This document shows, piece after piece, positions 1 to 6,842 of a stretch of 64,000 bases of DNA (positions are counted from its first letter, which is position 1; each line of letters begins with the position of its first letter). Under the pieces are notes generated by a model. That model saw only the letters and a list, made by a program, of their open reading frames with translations. It was not told the origin of the DNA and ran no database searches. The DNA is from Klebsiella pneumoniae. GTDB taxonomy: Bacteria > Pseudomonadota > Gammaproteobacteria > Pseudomonadales > UBA5518. Both the position numbers and the translations under genes were made by a program. The stretch covers positions 1-64,000 of the forward strand of contig CAMAXE010000003.1 of assembly GCA_945862145.1 (NCBI GenBank). The letters run 5' to 3'.

Positions 1-31
1 GAGCAGGTCGGCGGGCGGATGAGAGCACGAA

Positions 32-529
32 GTGGGACGGTATTCAGTTGAACGCAGGGAGTGGGTGTTGCGGCAGATGATGCCTCCGGGGAACCGGACG
101 GTGTCGGATCTGGCGGAGGAAACCGGCATCTCGGCGATAACGCTCTATGCTTGGCGCAAGCAAGCCAGAGCAGCAGGTGCCGTGGTGCCAGGAGATGGGA
201 AGAGCCCGGAAGGGTGGTCGAGTCAGGAGAAGTTCCGGGTCGTGCTGGAGAGCGCGGCGCTGAGCGAGTCGGAGCTGGCGGAGTACTGCCGTCGCAAGGG
301 GCTGTACGTCGAGCAGGTGCGGGAGTGGCGCGTAGCCTGTGAGCAGGCAAACGCGACGGCGCATGAGCGAAGCCGCTCGGAGCGGGAGCAGTCCAAGGCG
401 GCACGCAAGCGCATCCGGGAGCTCGAGCGTGAGCGCAAGCGGGACAAGGCGGCTTTGGCGGAGGCGGCAGCGCTGCTGGTGCTGCGAAAAAAAGCGCAGG
501 CGATCTGGGGGAAGGACGAGGACGACTGA
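32..529 (+). CDS. IS3-family transposase OrfA (helix-turn-helix protein)
   Basis: 165 residues starting at a GTG; an in-frame stop at 20-22 rules out an earlier start. The N-terminal half is a helix-turn-helix of the transposase_8 type (about residues 10-45, with SDLAEETGISAITLYAWRKQ). A second, similar helical unit follows at about 68-105. The C-terminal third (about 115-150) is a highly charged coiled coil rich in Arg, Glu and Lys, the usual leucine-zipper-like region of OrfA. In IS3 elements OrfA binds the terminal repeats and is made alone or as the N-terminal part of an OrfAB fusion. The last codons, LRKKAQAIWGKDEDD, cover the slippery site. The product is confidently assigned by architecture and by orfB next to it. 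Confidence 0.88.
   Translation: MGRYSVERREWVLRQMMPPGNRTVSDLAEETGISAITLYAWRKQARAAGAVVPGDGKSPEGWSSQEKFRVVLESAALSESELAEYCRRKGLYVEQVREWRVACEQANATAHERSRSEREQSKAARKRIRELERERKRDKAALAEAAALLVLRKKAQAIWGKDEDD
487..493 (+). promoter_or_regulatory. A7 slippery heptamer for programmed -1 frameshifting
   Basis: Seven adenines read in the orfA frame as cgA AAA AAA gcg. Slipping back one base moves ribosomes into the orfB frame, which is open from here through 1575. This is the A_AAA_AAA type of signal known to produce the OrfAB transposase of IS3 elements. No downstream pseudoknot was modelled. Confidence 0.75.
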
Positions 530-576
530 TCAGCACCCCAGATCGCCGCGAGACCGTTGACCTGATTGATGAAGCC

Positions 577-1575
577 GTGGCCACCGGGGCGCGGCGGGAG
601 CAAGCCTGTGAGGAACTGGGTGTGAGCGTGCGTACGGTACAACGGTGGGCTCACCGCGCCGAGGATGGACGTCCTGGTGCGGTTCGAGCCGCGCCCTCGA
701 ACAAGCTGAGCGAGGCGGAGCGCGAGCGGGTGCTGGCGATCGCGAACGAACCGGCGCATGCGAGCCTGGCGCCGCACCAGATCGTGCCGAGGCTGGCGGA
801 CGAAGGCGTGTACGTGGCTTCGGAGTCAACGTTCTATCGGGTGCTGAAGGCCGCGAATCAGCAGCACAGGCGCGGCCGTGCGCGGCGCCCGAGCCAGCGA
901 ACTGCAACGACGCACCGGGCCGATGGTCCGAACCAGCTTTGGTGCTGGGACATCACCTGGTTGCCGACCACGGTGAAGGGACAGTTCTATTACTGGTACA
1001 TGATGAAAGATATCCACAGCCGCAAGCTGGTGGCCAACGAGGTGCATGTAAGCGAGACGTCGGAGCAGGCGGCGCGCCTGCTGGTGAACGGTTGCCTGCG
1101 TGAAGGGCTGGCAGGACGACCGCTGGTACTGCACTCGGACAACGGCGCGGCGATGAAGGGGTCGACGATGTTGGCATCGATGCAGAACCTGGGCGTGATG
1201 CCCTCGTTCAGCCGGCCGCGGGTGAGCAACGACAACGCGTATGCCGAGACGTTGTTCCGCACAGCGAAGTACTGCCCTCTGTGGCCGCAGAAGCCGTTCG
1301 ACACGCTGGTCGCGGCGCGAGCATGGGTGCAGCGCTTCGTGCAGTGGTACAACGAGGAGCATCGACACAGCGGGATCAGGTACGTGACGCCGGCGCAGCG
1401 ACATCGTGGAGAAGCACCTGAGCTACTGCAACATCGGGTCGCCGTGTACGAGGCCGCGCGAAAACGACAGCCGCAACGCTGGTCAGGAAAGATCCGGAAC
1501 TGGACGCTGCCTGATGCGGTATGGCTCAACCCGGAACGCGAGGTCGATTCCGGACAGAAACGAAAGGCTGCGTGA
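577..1575 (+). CDS. IS3-family transposase OrfB (DDE integrase core)
   Basis: 332 residues from the first GTG, but the frame is open upstream through the A7 site, so the functional protein is probably the OrfAB fusion. An N-terminal HTH_21-type region (residues 5-90) precedes an rve integrase core. The catalytic triad is visible: D125 in CWDITWLP, D188 in LHSDNG and E224 in AYAETLF. There are 35 residues between the second Asp and the Glu, the classic DD35E spacing. A conserved tail (QRFVQWYNEEHRHSGI) follows. No frameshift or internal stop is seen, so the transposase looks intact. It would cut and join the ends of the element. Confidence 0.92.
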   Translation: MATGARREQACEELGVSVRTVQRWAHRAEDGRPGAVRAAPSNKLSEAERERVLAIANEPAHASLAPHQIVPRLADEGVYVASESTFYRVLKAANQQHRRGRARRPSQRTATTHRADGPNQLWCWDITWLPTTVKGQFYYWYMMKDIHSRKLVANEVHVSETSEQAARLLVNGCLREGLAGRPLVLHSDNGAAMKGSTMLASMQNLGVMPSFSRPRVSNDNAYAETLFRTAKYCPLWPQKPFDTLVAARAWVQRFVQWYNEEHRHSGIRYVTPAQRHRGEAPELLQHRVAVYEAARKRQPQRWSGKIRNWTLPDAVWLNPEREVDSGQKRKAA

Positions 1576-1580
1576 ATGGC

Positions 1581-2267
1581 TCACGCGACAACTACCTTGA
1601 AAATCGCCGTGACGTGCAAGTCGTAGATATGGCGTGCCAGCGTAGTGTCTCGCTGATCGTCGGGCTGATCTTTCTCGGTGGCAATGCGCCGGGTCAGTGC
1701 GACGAACTTTTCGGCGGCCGTTTCCAGGATCGAGACGCAAGCAATTCGCGCGACTTCTGGTGGTTGCTGAAAAGCTTCGGCATGAAAGGACCGGACGGAC
1801 AATTCAACGGAAGGTTTCCGCAGCGGCCAGACCGCCGTTTCGATCTGGATCGCCGGACGCAAGATACCCTGCCCTTCGGTCACTGCCGCATAGGGCAATC
1901 GATAGATCGTGTATCGGCTTTCGTTTCGCGAATGCCGATGCTCGGGATCTTCCGGGTTGAACTGGAAGCCAACGGCCAGCAAGGCTTCTGTGATGGCGTG
2001 GCGAAGTTGGCGCAGGTCTGCTCGCTTGGGTGGCTCTGGAGACACGATTTTCAGGTCAATGTCTTCGGACATGCGATGGATCAGGCGGTAAGCGCGGCCC
2101 AAGGCCGTGCCACCGCCAAACACCAGCCGCAGCGGGCCTGTATCGAGCACAGCAATGGCGGCAAGCGCCTTCGCAACCTGGATGTCCTTTTCCACCAGCG
2201 CAGGGCTTGGCAGGCCGAAGTGGGCCTGCACATCGAGCAGGTCTTGCAGGGTAGGCTTAACGCTCAA
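1581..2267 (-). pseudogene. abiEii: AbiEii-type toxin (nucleotidyltransferase fold), 3' end cut off
   Basis: 228 residues of the AbiEii/DUF1814 nucleotidyltransferase family, the toxin of type IV toxin-antitoxin (AbiE) systems. The GGGT motif is at residues 51-54 and the acidic pair of the MSEDIDLKI motif at D69 and D71. A third motif with the conserved Lys lies near KFVALTRR, and an R-H-I-Y-D-L motif sits close to the end. Family members usually run to nearly 300 residues; this one ends abruptly after IYDLHVTAIFK, where the IS3 element begins, and its stop lies in IS DNA. It overlaps the antitoxin gene upstream by 11 bases, the normal AbiEi-AbiEii coupling. I infer an inactive or altered toxin; activity of the truncated form is not excluded. 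Confidence 0.8.
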
Positions 2268-2667
2268 GGACGAGTTCCGTGTTGCCGTCGCCCAGGCGGC
2301 GAGAGAACCGGCCCCTGACCCTTACTACGGCGTTGGCGGGTATCTGCGTCGATCGGCCTTCGTTGTAGGCCTGCTCGGCTTCCGTAGGCTCCCAGGCCAC
2401 CCCCAGCTTGGTCAGGGCCTCACGGGCCGCGCCGGCAAAGCCGTTGGGGTTGAGGAGCACAGGCTTGCCGGACAGGCGAGACGTGAAGGCCCGCCCATAG
2501 ACGCCATAGCCCAGCCGCACCAACTGACCATCCCGCACCATGGTGCGCAGGGCGCGAAGCACCTGATCTTCGCCGCCGAGGTCGGCAAATTCGCGGGGCA
2601 GGAACACGTTGTCTTTCTTGCGGGCGATCCTTGTTTCGATCCGCTCCGCCAAAGTCTTCTTGGTCAT
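2257..2667 (-). CDS. abiEi: AbiEi-type antitoxin (DUF6088 family)
   Basis: 136 residues with an N-terminal winged-helix region (about 10-60, REFADLGGEDQVLRALRTMV) followed by the small C-terminal domain typical of AbiEi/DUF6088 proteins (GYGVYGRA, then RVRGRFSRRLGDGNTELV). AbiEi proteins bind their own promoter and neutralise AbiEii. The gene appears intact, with a G-rich ribosome-binding stretch just before ATG at 2667, and it overlaps the truncated toxin gene. A 14-base direct repeat lies in the upstream region and is the likely autoregulatory site. The antitoxin surviving next to a broken toxin is a common end stage of toxin-antitoxin decay. Confidence 0.85.
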   Translation of the reverse strand: MTKKTLAERIETRIARKKDNVFLPREFADLGGEDQVLRALRTMVRDGQLVRLGYGVYGRAFTSRLSGKPVLLNPNGFAGAAREALTKLGVAWEPTEAEQAYNEGRSTQIPANAVVRVRGRFSRRLGDGNTELVLER

Positions 2668-2681
2668 GGGGGCACCCCCTA

Positions 2682-2719
2682 CAAAAACCCGACATTTATG
2701 GTAAGCAAAAACCCGACAT
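2682..2719 (-). promoter_or_regulatory. Direct-repeat operator/promoter upstream of abiEi
   Basis: The 14-base unit CAAAAACCCGACAT occurs twice on the + strand, at 2682-2695 and 2706-2719, with a 24-base period (ATGTCGGGTTTTTG read towards abiEi). On the gene strand a TTGTTA at about 2720-2725 lies 17 bases before TACCAT, a possible weak -35/-10 pair embracing one repeat. Since AbiEi proteins repress their own operon, these repeats are the best candidate binding site. The repeat itself is seen directly; the function is inferred. Confidence 0.5.
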
Positions 2720-2762
2720 CTAACAAGCTATAACTGTTGCTACGACTGGCGTTCGCAGATAT

Positions 2763-3438
2763 CTATAGGCACCCGTTGATGGAGTCGCGCCGCCCTTTCA
2801 TGTCCGGATCCGATGACCACGAAGCCAGCACCATCTGGACGTGGGCAAAAGTAGGCGGCGGCAAATTCCATGTACGCGGATCGCGATCCTCAATGCCAAC
2901 CATCACGTAGGCCGTGCGCATCGCCTCAGCCAACAGGTGAGCCTGATTCTGGCTGAGCGACGGAGCAGCGCGACGCAGCATGGCCACGATTTCCGCGCGG
3001 TGATCACTCAATCCATGCGTCTGGGGGTTCAACCCCTCAATCGACAGCGGATTGATCCCGACAGAACTCCCGAATCCACTGGACATCATGACGTGGTTGA
3101 CGTGCGATACCTCGACATCACCATGAAAGTCGAAAATCAGCACGGGAATGCCATGCCGAATGACTTCGGAAGCAACCCGTTTGAGCAACTCCGTCTTGCC
3201 CGAACCTGACGCACCGAACACCGCGATGAACCGATTCATTTCTTCACCCGGGTACCAGTTCACCGGCTTCCCGTTCGCAACGTCATCGCCCAACTCGACT
3301 ACCAGCGGCATAAATTTCCCCGGCCTTGCGGAAGTACGCCGGCATACCGGGAACAACGCCATAAGTGCCGCCCAGAAGTGTCTGGTATTCCTTCTTGGTT
3401 AGCATGCCCCGACTGGGCAACTCTGGAGTGGTATTCAT
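2763..3438 (-). pseudogene. HerA/FtsK-like P-loop ATPase, frameshifted and truncated
   Basis: The readable part encodes a DUF87/HerA-like ATPase with Walker A GASGSGKTELL and a Walker-B-like VLIFDFHGD. HerA-type ATPases move DNA, often with a nuclease partner. Two defects are seen. First, the natural start is at 3438 behind a textbook Shine-Dalgarno (GGAGGTGAT), but that frame ends after about 50 codons at GRVGR; the ATPase frame resumes one base out of phase near 3310-3320, beside a run of G and A. Second, the protein ends at about residue 199 with no C-terminal half, at a junction near 2763-2770. Homologues are typically several hundred residues long. It is a remnant of a mobile-island or defence-type ATPase. 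Confidence 0.65.
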
Positions 3439-3443
3439 CGCGA

Positions 3444-3646
3444 TCACCTCCGATCAAAACGCTGATTTAATTCGGCACCCGTCATCGGTGAGACGCGTTG
3501 CCACAGGACGCCAAACTGAAACGTCTCAGCACGCTCGCTACCGACACGCATCAACAAGTCCTTCCGAACGCCAAACTCGATCGCCTTGCGCAGGCGTTCG
3601 ACGGACGCACTGTCTCGAAAGGACACTCGACCAAGACCGCCAACGA
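3444..3646 (-). pseudogene. C-terminal fragment of the gene upstream of the HerA-like ATPase
   Basis: A reverse-strand open frame ends at 3444, with its stop codon only five bases before the ATPase start at 3438, and the ATPase Shine-Dalgarno lies just after this stop. Such tight spacing is what an operon partner would show. The surviving sequence (about 65 residues, ending MTGAELNQRFDRR) is not recognised. Its 5' part was replaced by the IS91-type transposase fragment that begins near 3646-3655. HerA ATPases are often paired with a NurA-type nuclease, but I see no motif that would identify it as one. Confidence 0.35.
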
Positions 3647-4040
3647 TCTTGTCTGGACGGCGTGTACGCACCGCGTCCCGACGGTGGGCTGCGCTTCACG
3701 CGGGTGAAGGCCCCGGAGCGCGAGGAACTCGAGCACCTGGTGCAGCAGATCGCCGCGCGGGTGGGTCGGGCGCTGGAGCGCATGGGACTGTTGCAGCGCG
3801 ATGCGGAATCGGCGTGGCTGGATCTGGCGCCCGTCGAGGACACGGACGCGATGAGGCAACTCATCGGCAGCTCGGTGACGTACCGCATCGCGGTGGGGCC
3901 GCAGGCCGGGCGCAAGGCGCTGGTGCTGCGCACGATCAGGGCGCTCCCGGGTGAGGAGCCGCGCAACGAGCGGGTGGCAAAGGCGAACGGGTTCTCCTTG
4001 CACGCCGGCGTGAGCTGTGGATGGAACCACGCATGTCGTC

Positions 4041-4115
4041 TTACTCCGGGCATCCTGCCCTCCGCCCCTTCGGGGTCAGCCTTCGGCTGCTCAAAATCGC
4101 TCCCGGCGATTTTGT
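4041..4115 (+). repeat. Small triple-hairpin insertion inside the IS91 remnant
   Basis: About 75 bases interrupt the transposase between DGTTHVV and EPLDFIARL. They contain three consecutive hairpins: CCCC/GGGG with loop TTC (4065-4075), CAGCC/GGCTG with loop TTC (4077-4089), and an 8-base perfect stem AAAATCGC/GCGATTTT with a 5-base loop (4093-4113). This is the look of a REP/MITE-like mobile palindromic unit; no copy elsewhere in the window was found. Confidence 0.5.
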
Positions 4116-4380
4116 CGAGCCGCTCGACTTCATTGCAAGATTGGCGGCGTTGGTGCCGCGCCCGAGGGTGAACCTCACGCGATACCACGGTGTACTCGCA
4201 CCGAACCACCGCTGGCGTGCGGCGGTGACGCCGGCCGGAAGGGGCAGGGGGAAGAGTGTGGCTGCTCAGCCCGAGAAGTCCGCGATCGAGCGGCATGTGG
4301 CGATGAGCTGGGCACAGCGGCTGAAGCGGGTCTTTGGCATCGACGTGGAGAGCTGCGTGCGCTGCGGCAAGTCGGTGCGG

Positions 4381-4431
4381 GTTGCCGCTCCTGCGCATCC
4401 ATGCGCCCGCGGCATTAGTGCGTCCCTGCAC
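4381..4431 (+). repeat. In-frame 51-base palindromic insertion in the IS91 remnant
   Basis: The transposase family reads directly from CGxSVRV into IASIEDP. Here 17 extra codons (AAPAHPCARGISASLHV) are inserted without breaking the frame. The insert contains GCGCAT-CC-ATGCGC (4393-4406), a perfect 6-base stem. It resembles a short palindromic insertion unit. The family comparison is from memory of the conserved motif, not from an alignment. Confidence 0.4.
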
Positions 4432-4554
4432 GTCATCGCCAGCATCGAGGAGCCGGTGCTGATCGAACGGATCCTGGAGCATGTGCGAGGGAAAGGAGGA
4501 AACAGCGAGGCATCGCTCGGCCCACCATCGACAGGGCCGCCGGTGAGTGCGTGA

Positions 4555-5233
4555 GTGGCGCCGGGGAAGGCGGGCGAATCGGGAGCAGGGAGGCTGCGAT
4601 CAGGGATCGGCAGGGAGCCGTGTTGCGCGCAGCTGAGATGCGCAGGGATCCGGGGGATTGTTCGGGCTGCGAAGGGCGCTGCGCATTCCCGGGGTGGAGC
4701 TGCAGACAGGATCAATTCGCAGGTTGGATCCCCTTCCGAGGCCCCGGAGCAGGGGCCGGCAGGGCTGGCCTCGCTCTGGGAGGGGCTTTATCCTTCCTAT
4801 ACCTCTGACGCGGCGGGTTTTAGAGGGGGTAAAAATGGGGTTTTATGAGAAAATTTACACTTCTTTGTGGCGATTTTAGCCCCGGTCGAGCCGCCCAGAG
4901 CGGCCGCGATAAAAATTTAAATTATTGATAAAAAACAGGTTTTTGCTTTTTTGGGCGAGCAGAAAACGGGTTTTCGGCGCGTTTTTGCGGGCCGCGCCGA
5001 GGCTTCGAAAAGCAAAAAAAGCAGCTTAAAAAGGCCTTTTGTCGGAAAACTTTACACAATGGCTGTTTTCGCCTGAGGGCCAAAAATCTAACCGATTGTT
5101 TTTAAATGTGTTTGTGGTTTTCCGAAAAATGGCCTGCATTTTGCTCATAAATTTGCAGATTCAAAAAACAGAGTTCGAACGCAGCTTGCCAGCCATTAGC
5201 GACTTTATTTTTAATGACAAGGACATTTCAATT
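4555..5233 (+). other. Non-coding, AT-rich stretch upstream of the PEP-CTERM gene
   Basis: No convincing gene. The first 240 bases resemble the GC-rich flanks; from about 4800 the sequence becomes AT-rich with long A and T runs (for example 4910-4960 and 5008-5040), quite unlike the rest of the window. GAAAATTTACAC (4849-4860) and GAAAACTTTACAC (5045-5057) are near-repeats. An imperfect inverted repeat of GCTTTTTT and AAAAAAGC flanks 4945-5025. The sigma-54 promoter at 5131-5144 is listed separately. A frame open from 5039 continues into the PEP-CTERM gene but has no signal-like start, and the signal peptide begins only at 5234. Confidence 0.6.
5131..5144 (+). promoter_or_regulatory. Sigma-54 (RpoN) promoter for the PEP-CTERM gene
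   Basis: TGGCCTGCATTTTGCT carries GG and GC exactly ten bases apart (GG 5131-5132, GC 5143-5144), the -24/-12 arrangement of RpoN promoters, with the flanking T before GG and T before TGC also conserved. Transcription would begin near 5155, about 80 bases before the ATG at 5234. PEP-CTERM genes in exosortase bacteria are known to be frequently RpoN-dependent through the PrsK/PrsR pair, which supports the reading. The two TTTACAC-containing near-repeats upstream could bind the activator (inference). Confidence 0.65.
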
Positions 5234-5905
5234 ATGAGTATCGCAAATCGTTTGAAAATGAATTTCAGCCCTTTGACCAACAAGCCGGCCGGCACATTTG
5301 TTGCCATTCTTGCCGGCGGTGCCGCTGCACTGGTTGCTGCGCCTGCCAGTGCATCGATTGTGTCGGATGACACTCCGATCAATGTTGGATCTACCCCAAT
5401 ATACTTTGGCGACGGTGCTGCTACCCTCTATATACACAATCAGATAAATGACGATGCACTGGCAGGCAAAAATAACACCAGTTGGTTTGAAATATCTACT
5501 GGCAACCAAAGCGTTGACGGCGTAACTAGTTCTCGATTGACGGCTGGGACTATCGTCGGTCCGTTAACCAGCTTCCAGCCAAGTACTTATATTGCGAACT
5601 CAAGCACGAAGGGGGGGGCGGGGGAAACTGGCGTCGGTGCAGGCATTTATGGTGTCAAGTTCGATAATGATGCTGGCGCACGTTATGGCTGGCTAGATGT
5701 TGCTTTCAGCGTCGGCGGTTATGGCGTCCCATATGATGCAAGGATCAATTCCTGGGGCTATGAGGATACTGGCGCTCAGATAGCGGCCGGCGCATTGACT
5801 GCTGTGCCTACACCTGGAACCTTGCCGATGATGGCACTGGGCTTGATCGGGCTTGCGGCTTCCCGCCGCCGCCAACGCAGCGCCCAGGCGCGCCAGTCGC
5901 ACTGA
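5234..5905 (+). CDS. PEP-CTERM sorting-domain secreted protein
   Basis: 223 residues from ATG 5234, chosen because a clean signal peptide follows: hydrophobic core TFVAILAGGAAALVAAP and an ASA cleavage site at about residue 40. The body is a beta-rich, Gly/Ser/Thr-rich domain of unrecognised fold. The C-terminus (191-223) is a sorting signal: VPTPGTL, the hydrophobic helix PMMALGLIGLAAS, then RRRQR. The usual PEP triplet is PTP here, a known kind of variation. Such proteins are exported, cut and anchored by an exosortase (EpsH/XrtA), often in polysaccharide-producing bacteria. No exosortase is in the window. Base composition is clearly more AT-rich than its neighbours. A sigma-54 promoter lies upstream. 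Confidence 0.85.
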   Translation: MSIANRLKMNFSPLTNKPAGTFVAILAGGAAALVAAPASASIVSDDTPINVGSTPIYFGDGAATLYIHNQINDDALAGKNNTSWFEISTGNQSVDGVTSSRLTAGTIVGPLTSFQPSTYIANSSTKGGAGETGVGAGIYGVKFDNDAGARYGWLDVAFSVGGYGVPYDARINSWGYEDTGAQIAAGALTAVPTPGTLPMMALGLIGLAASRRRQRSAQARQSH

Positions 5906-5924
5906 GATTGATCCAGCCGTTGAG

Positions 5925-6842
5925 GTGGTCTTGGCCTTGAACGAGTCCAGCGCATACCGGGTGGTCGGCGCCGCCCCAGATCAGACCGCAGCGGTGCTCG
6001 CACTCTTGCCTGAATTGATGAGTGCGCAGTTCCTGCCGCCTCGGTTTGTCGTGGCGCATGCGGCTGACGATGCCGCCCGGCTGCTCGGAGCTGCCGCCTA
6101 TGTGCCTATGGTCGGGCGAGGGCATTTGCCGGGGTTTCGCAGTCAGTGTCGCGTGCTGCCGGCATTTCGGCGGCGCGGCATCGGACGGGCCTTGACGGCC
6201 AGGCTTGGTGCCGAGGTGCTGCAATGGGGCGTCACTCATCTGCATAGCTGGGCAGGACACCGAGACGGCGCAGAAGTCGATTTTCTGAAATCCGTGGGTG
6301 GTCAAGCCGGGCTTGGCATGCATCATTTCGTTGGTGACACCGCAGTCAGTTTTTCGATCTGCCGCCGCCTGGTGACCGCATTGATCGATCACCGGCGCGT
6401 GCCGCCGGCTTGCCGTTTGTTGCCGATGGCTGACGCCCCACTGGACGCCGTGGCCTTGCTGTATTGCAGCCAGTTTGGAGGCTCGCCGACGGCGGCCCGT
6501 CAAATGATTGAGCAGGTCATGGCGCAGGAGATGGGCAGGTCGCTGTCTTATGCCTTGTGGGACGGCAATATGGTTGCCGGCTTCCTGCTGGGCGGCGCCG
6601 GGGCGGATATGCCGGAACTCAAGTATTGGGTCACTGATCCGACCATCCGGACCGGCTGGCCTGCCATCATGTTGCTCGATGCCTTTCTCGCCAAGCTGTC
6701 GACCCTAGGCATTCAACGTGTGCGTTATCACTGCAATGACAAGACGCAGGCTACCCTGAATGCCGCCCGCAAGACCGGCGCCGTGCTGGAGGCGGTTTTC
6801 CATACCTATGTTCTCGACCTGTCGATCGCATCGCCCTCATGA
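5925..6842 (+). CDS. Double-GNAT-domain acyltransferase-like protein
   Basis: About 305 residues from GTG 5925. The frame extends back to a TTG at 5853 inside the PEP-CTERM gene, which I consider less likely; no clear ribosome-binding site decides it. Two GNAT-like halves are visible. The first has the acetyl-CoA loop in VLPAFRRRGIGRALTARL and ends near LHSWAGHRDG. The second runs from about CRLLPMADAPLD to ARKTGAVLEAVFHTYVLDL, with a weaker motif A. The substrate is unknown. It ends in an ATGA overlap with the phosphatase/TPR gene, so the two are translated together and probably act together. It follows the PEP-CTERM gene by only 20 bases and may belong to its transcript. Confidence 0.7.
   Translation: MVLALNESSAYRVVGAAPDQTAAVLALLPELMSAQFLPPRFVVAHAADDAARLLGAAAYVPMVGRGHLPGFRSQCRVLPAFRRRGIGRALTARLGAEVLQWGVTHLHSWAGHRDGAEVDFLKSVGGQAGLGMHHFVGDTAVSFSICRRLVTALIDHRRVPPACRLLPMADAPLDAVALLYCSQFGGSPTAARQMIEQVMAQEMGRSLSYALWDGNMVAGFLLGGAGADMPELKYWVTDPTIRTGWPAIMLLDAFLAKLSTLGIQRVRYHCNDKTQATLNAARKTGAVLEAVFHTYVLDLSIASPS

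Larger units (their letters stand above)
1..1605 (+). mobile_element. IS3-family insertion sequence, left end outside window
   Basis: The element carries the two overlapping reading frames of an IS3-type transposase, orfA and orfB, with an A-rich frameshift signal between them. The left terminal repeat is not in the window or lies in its first 30 bases. The right end is placed near 1595-1605 because the reverse-strand AbiEii reading frame stops resembling its family there and runs into a stop shared with the end of orfB. This suggests the element landed inside the toxin gene. The exact terminal inverted repeats were not resolved, so the right boundary is approximate. Confidence 0.7.
3647..4554 (+). 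pseudogene. Decayed IS91-type (Y2/ISCR-like) transposase remnant
   Basis: The sequence matches the C-terminal half of IS91-family transposases. It begins inside LDGVYAPRPDGGLRF, continues through VTYRIAVGPQAGRKALVLRT and AKANGFSLHAGV, then loses about 50 residues and resumes in other frames with DGTTHVV and EPLDFIARLAALVPRPRVNLTRYHGVLAP. It ends with RHVAMSWAQRLKRVFGID, a CVRCGK zinc-type motif and VIASIEEPVLIERIL. Two palindromic inserts interrupt it, at 4041-4115 and 4381-4431. The N-terminal zinc-finger and catalytic tyrosine region are absent, so it cannot transpose. Confidence 0.8.

Noticed and set aside
5039-5233. 65-residue N-terminal extension of the PEP-CTERM protein
   Set aside because: It contains the sigma-54 promoter, lacks a plausible start, and would bury the signal peptide.
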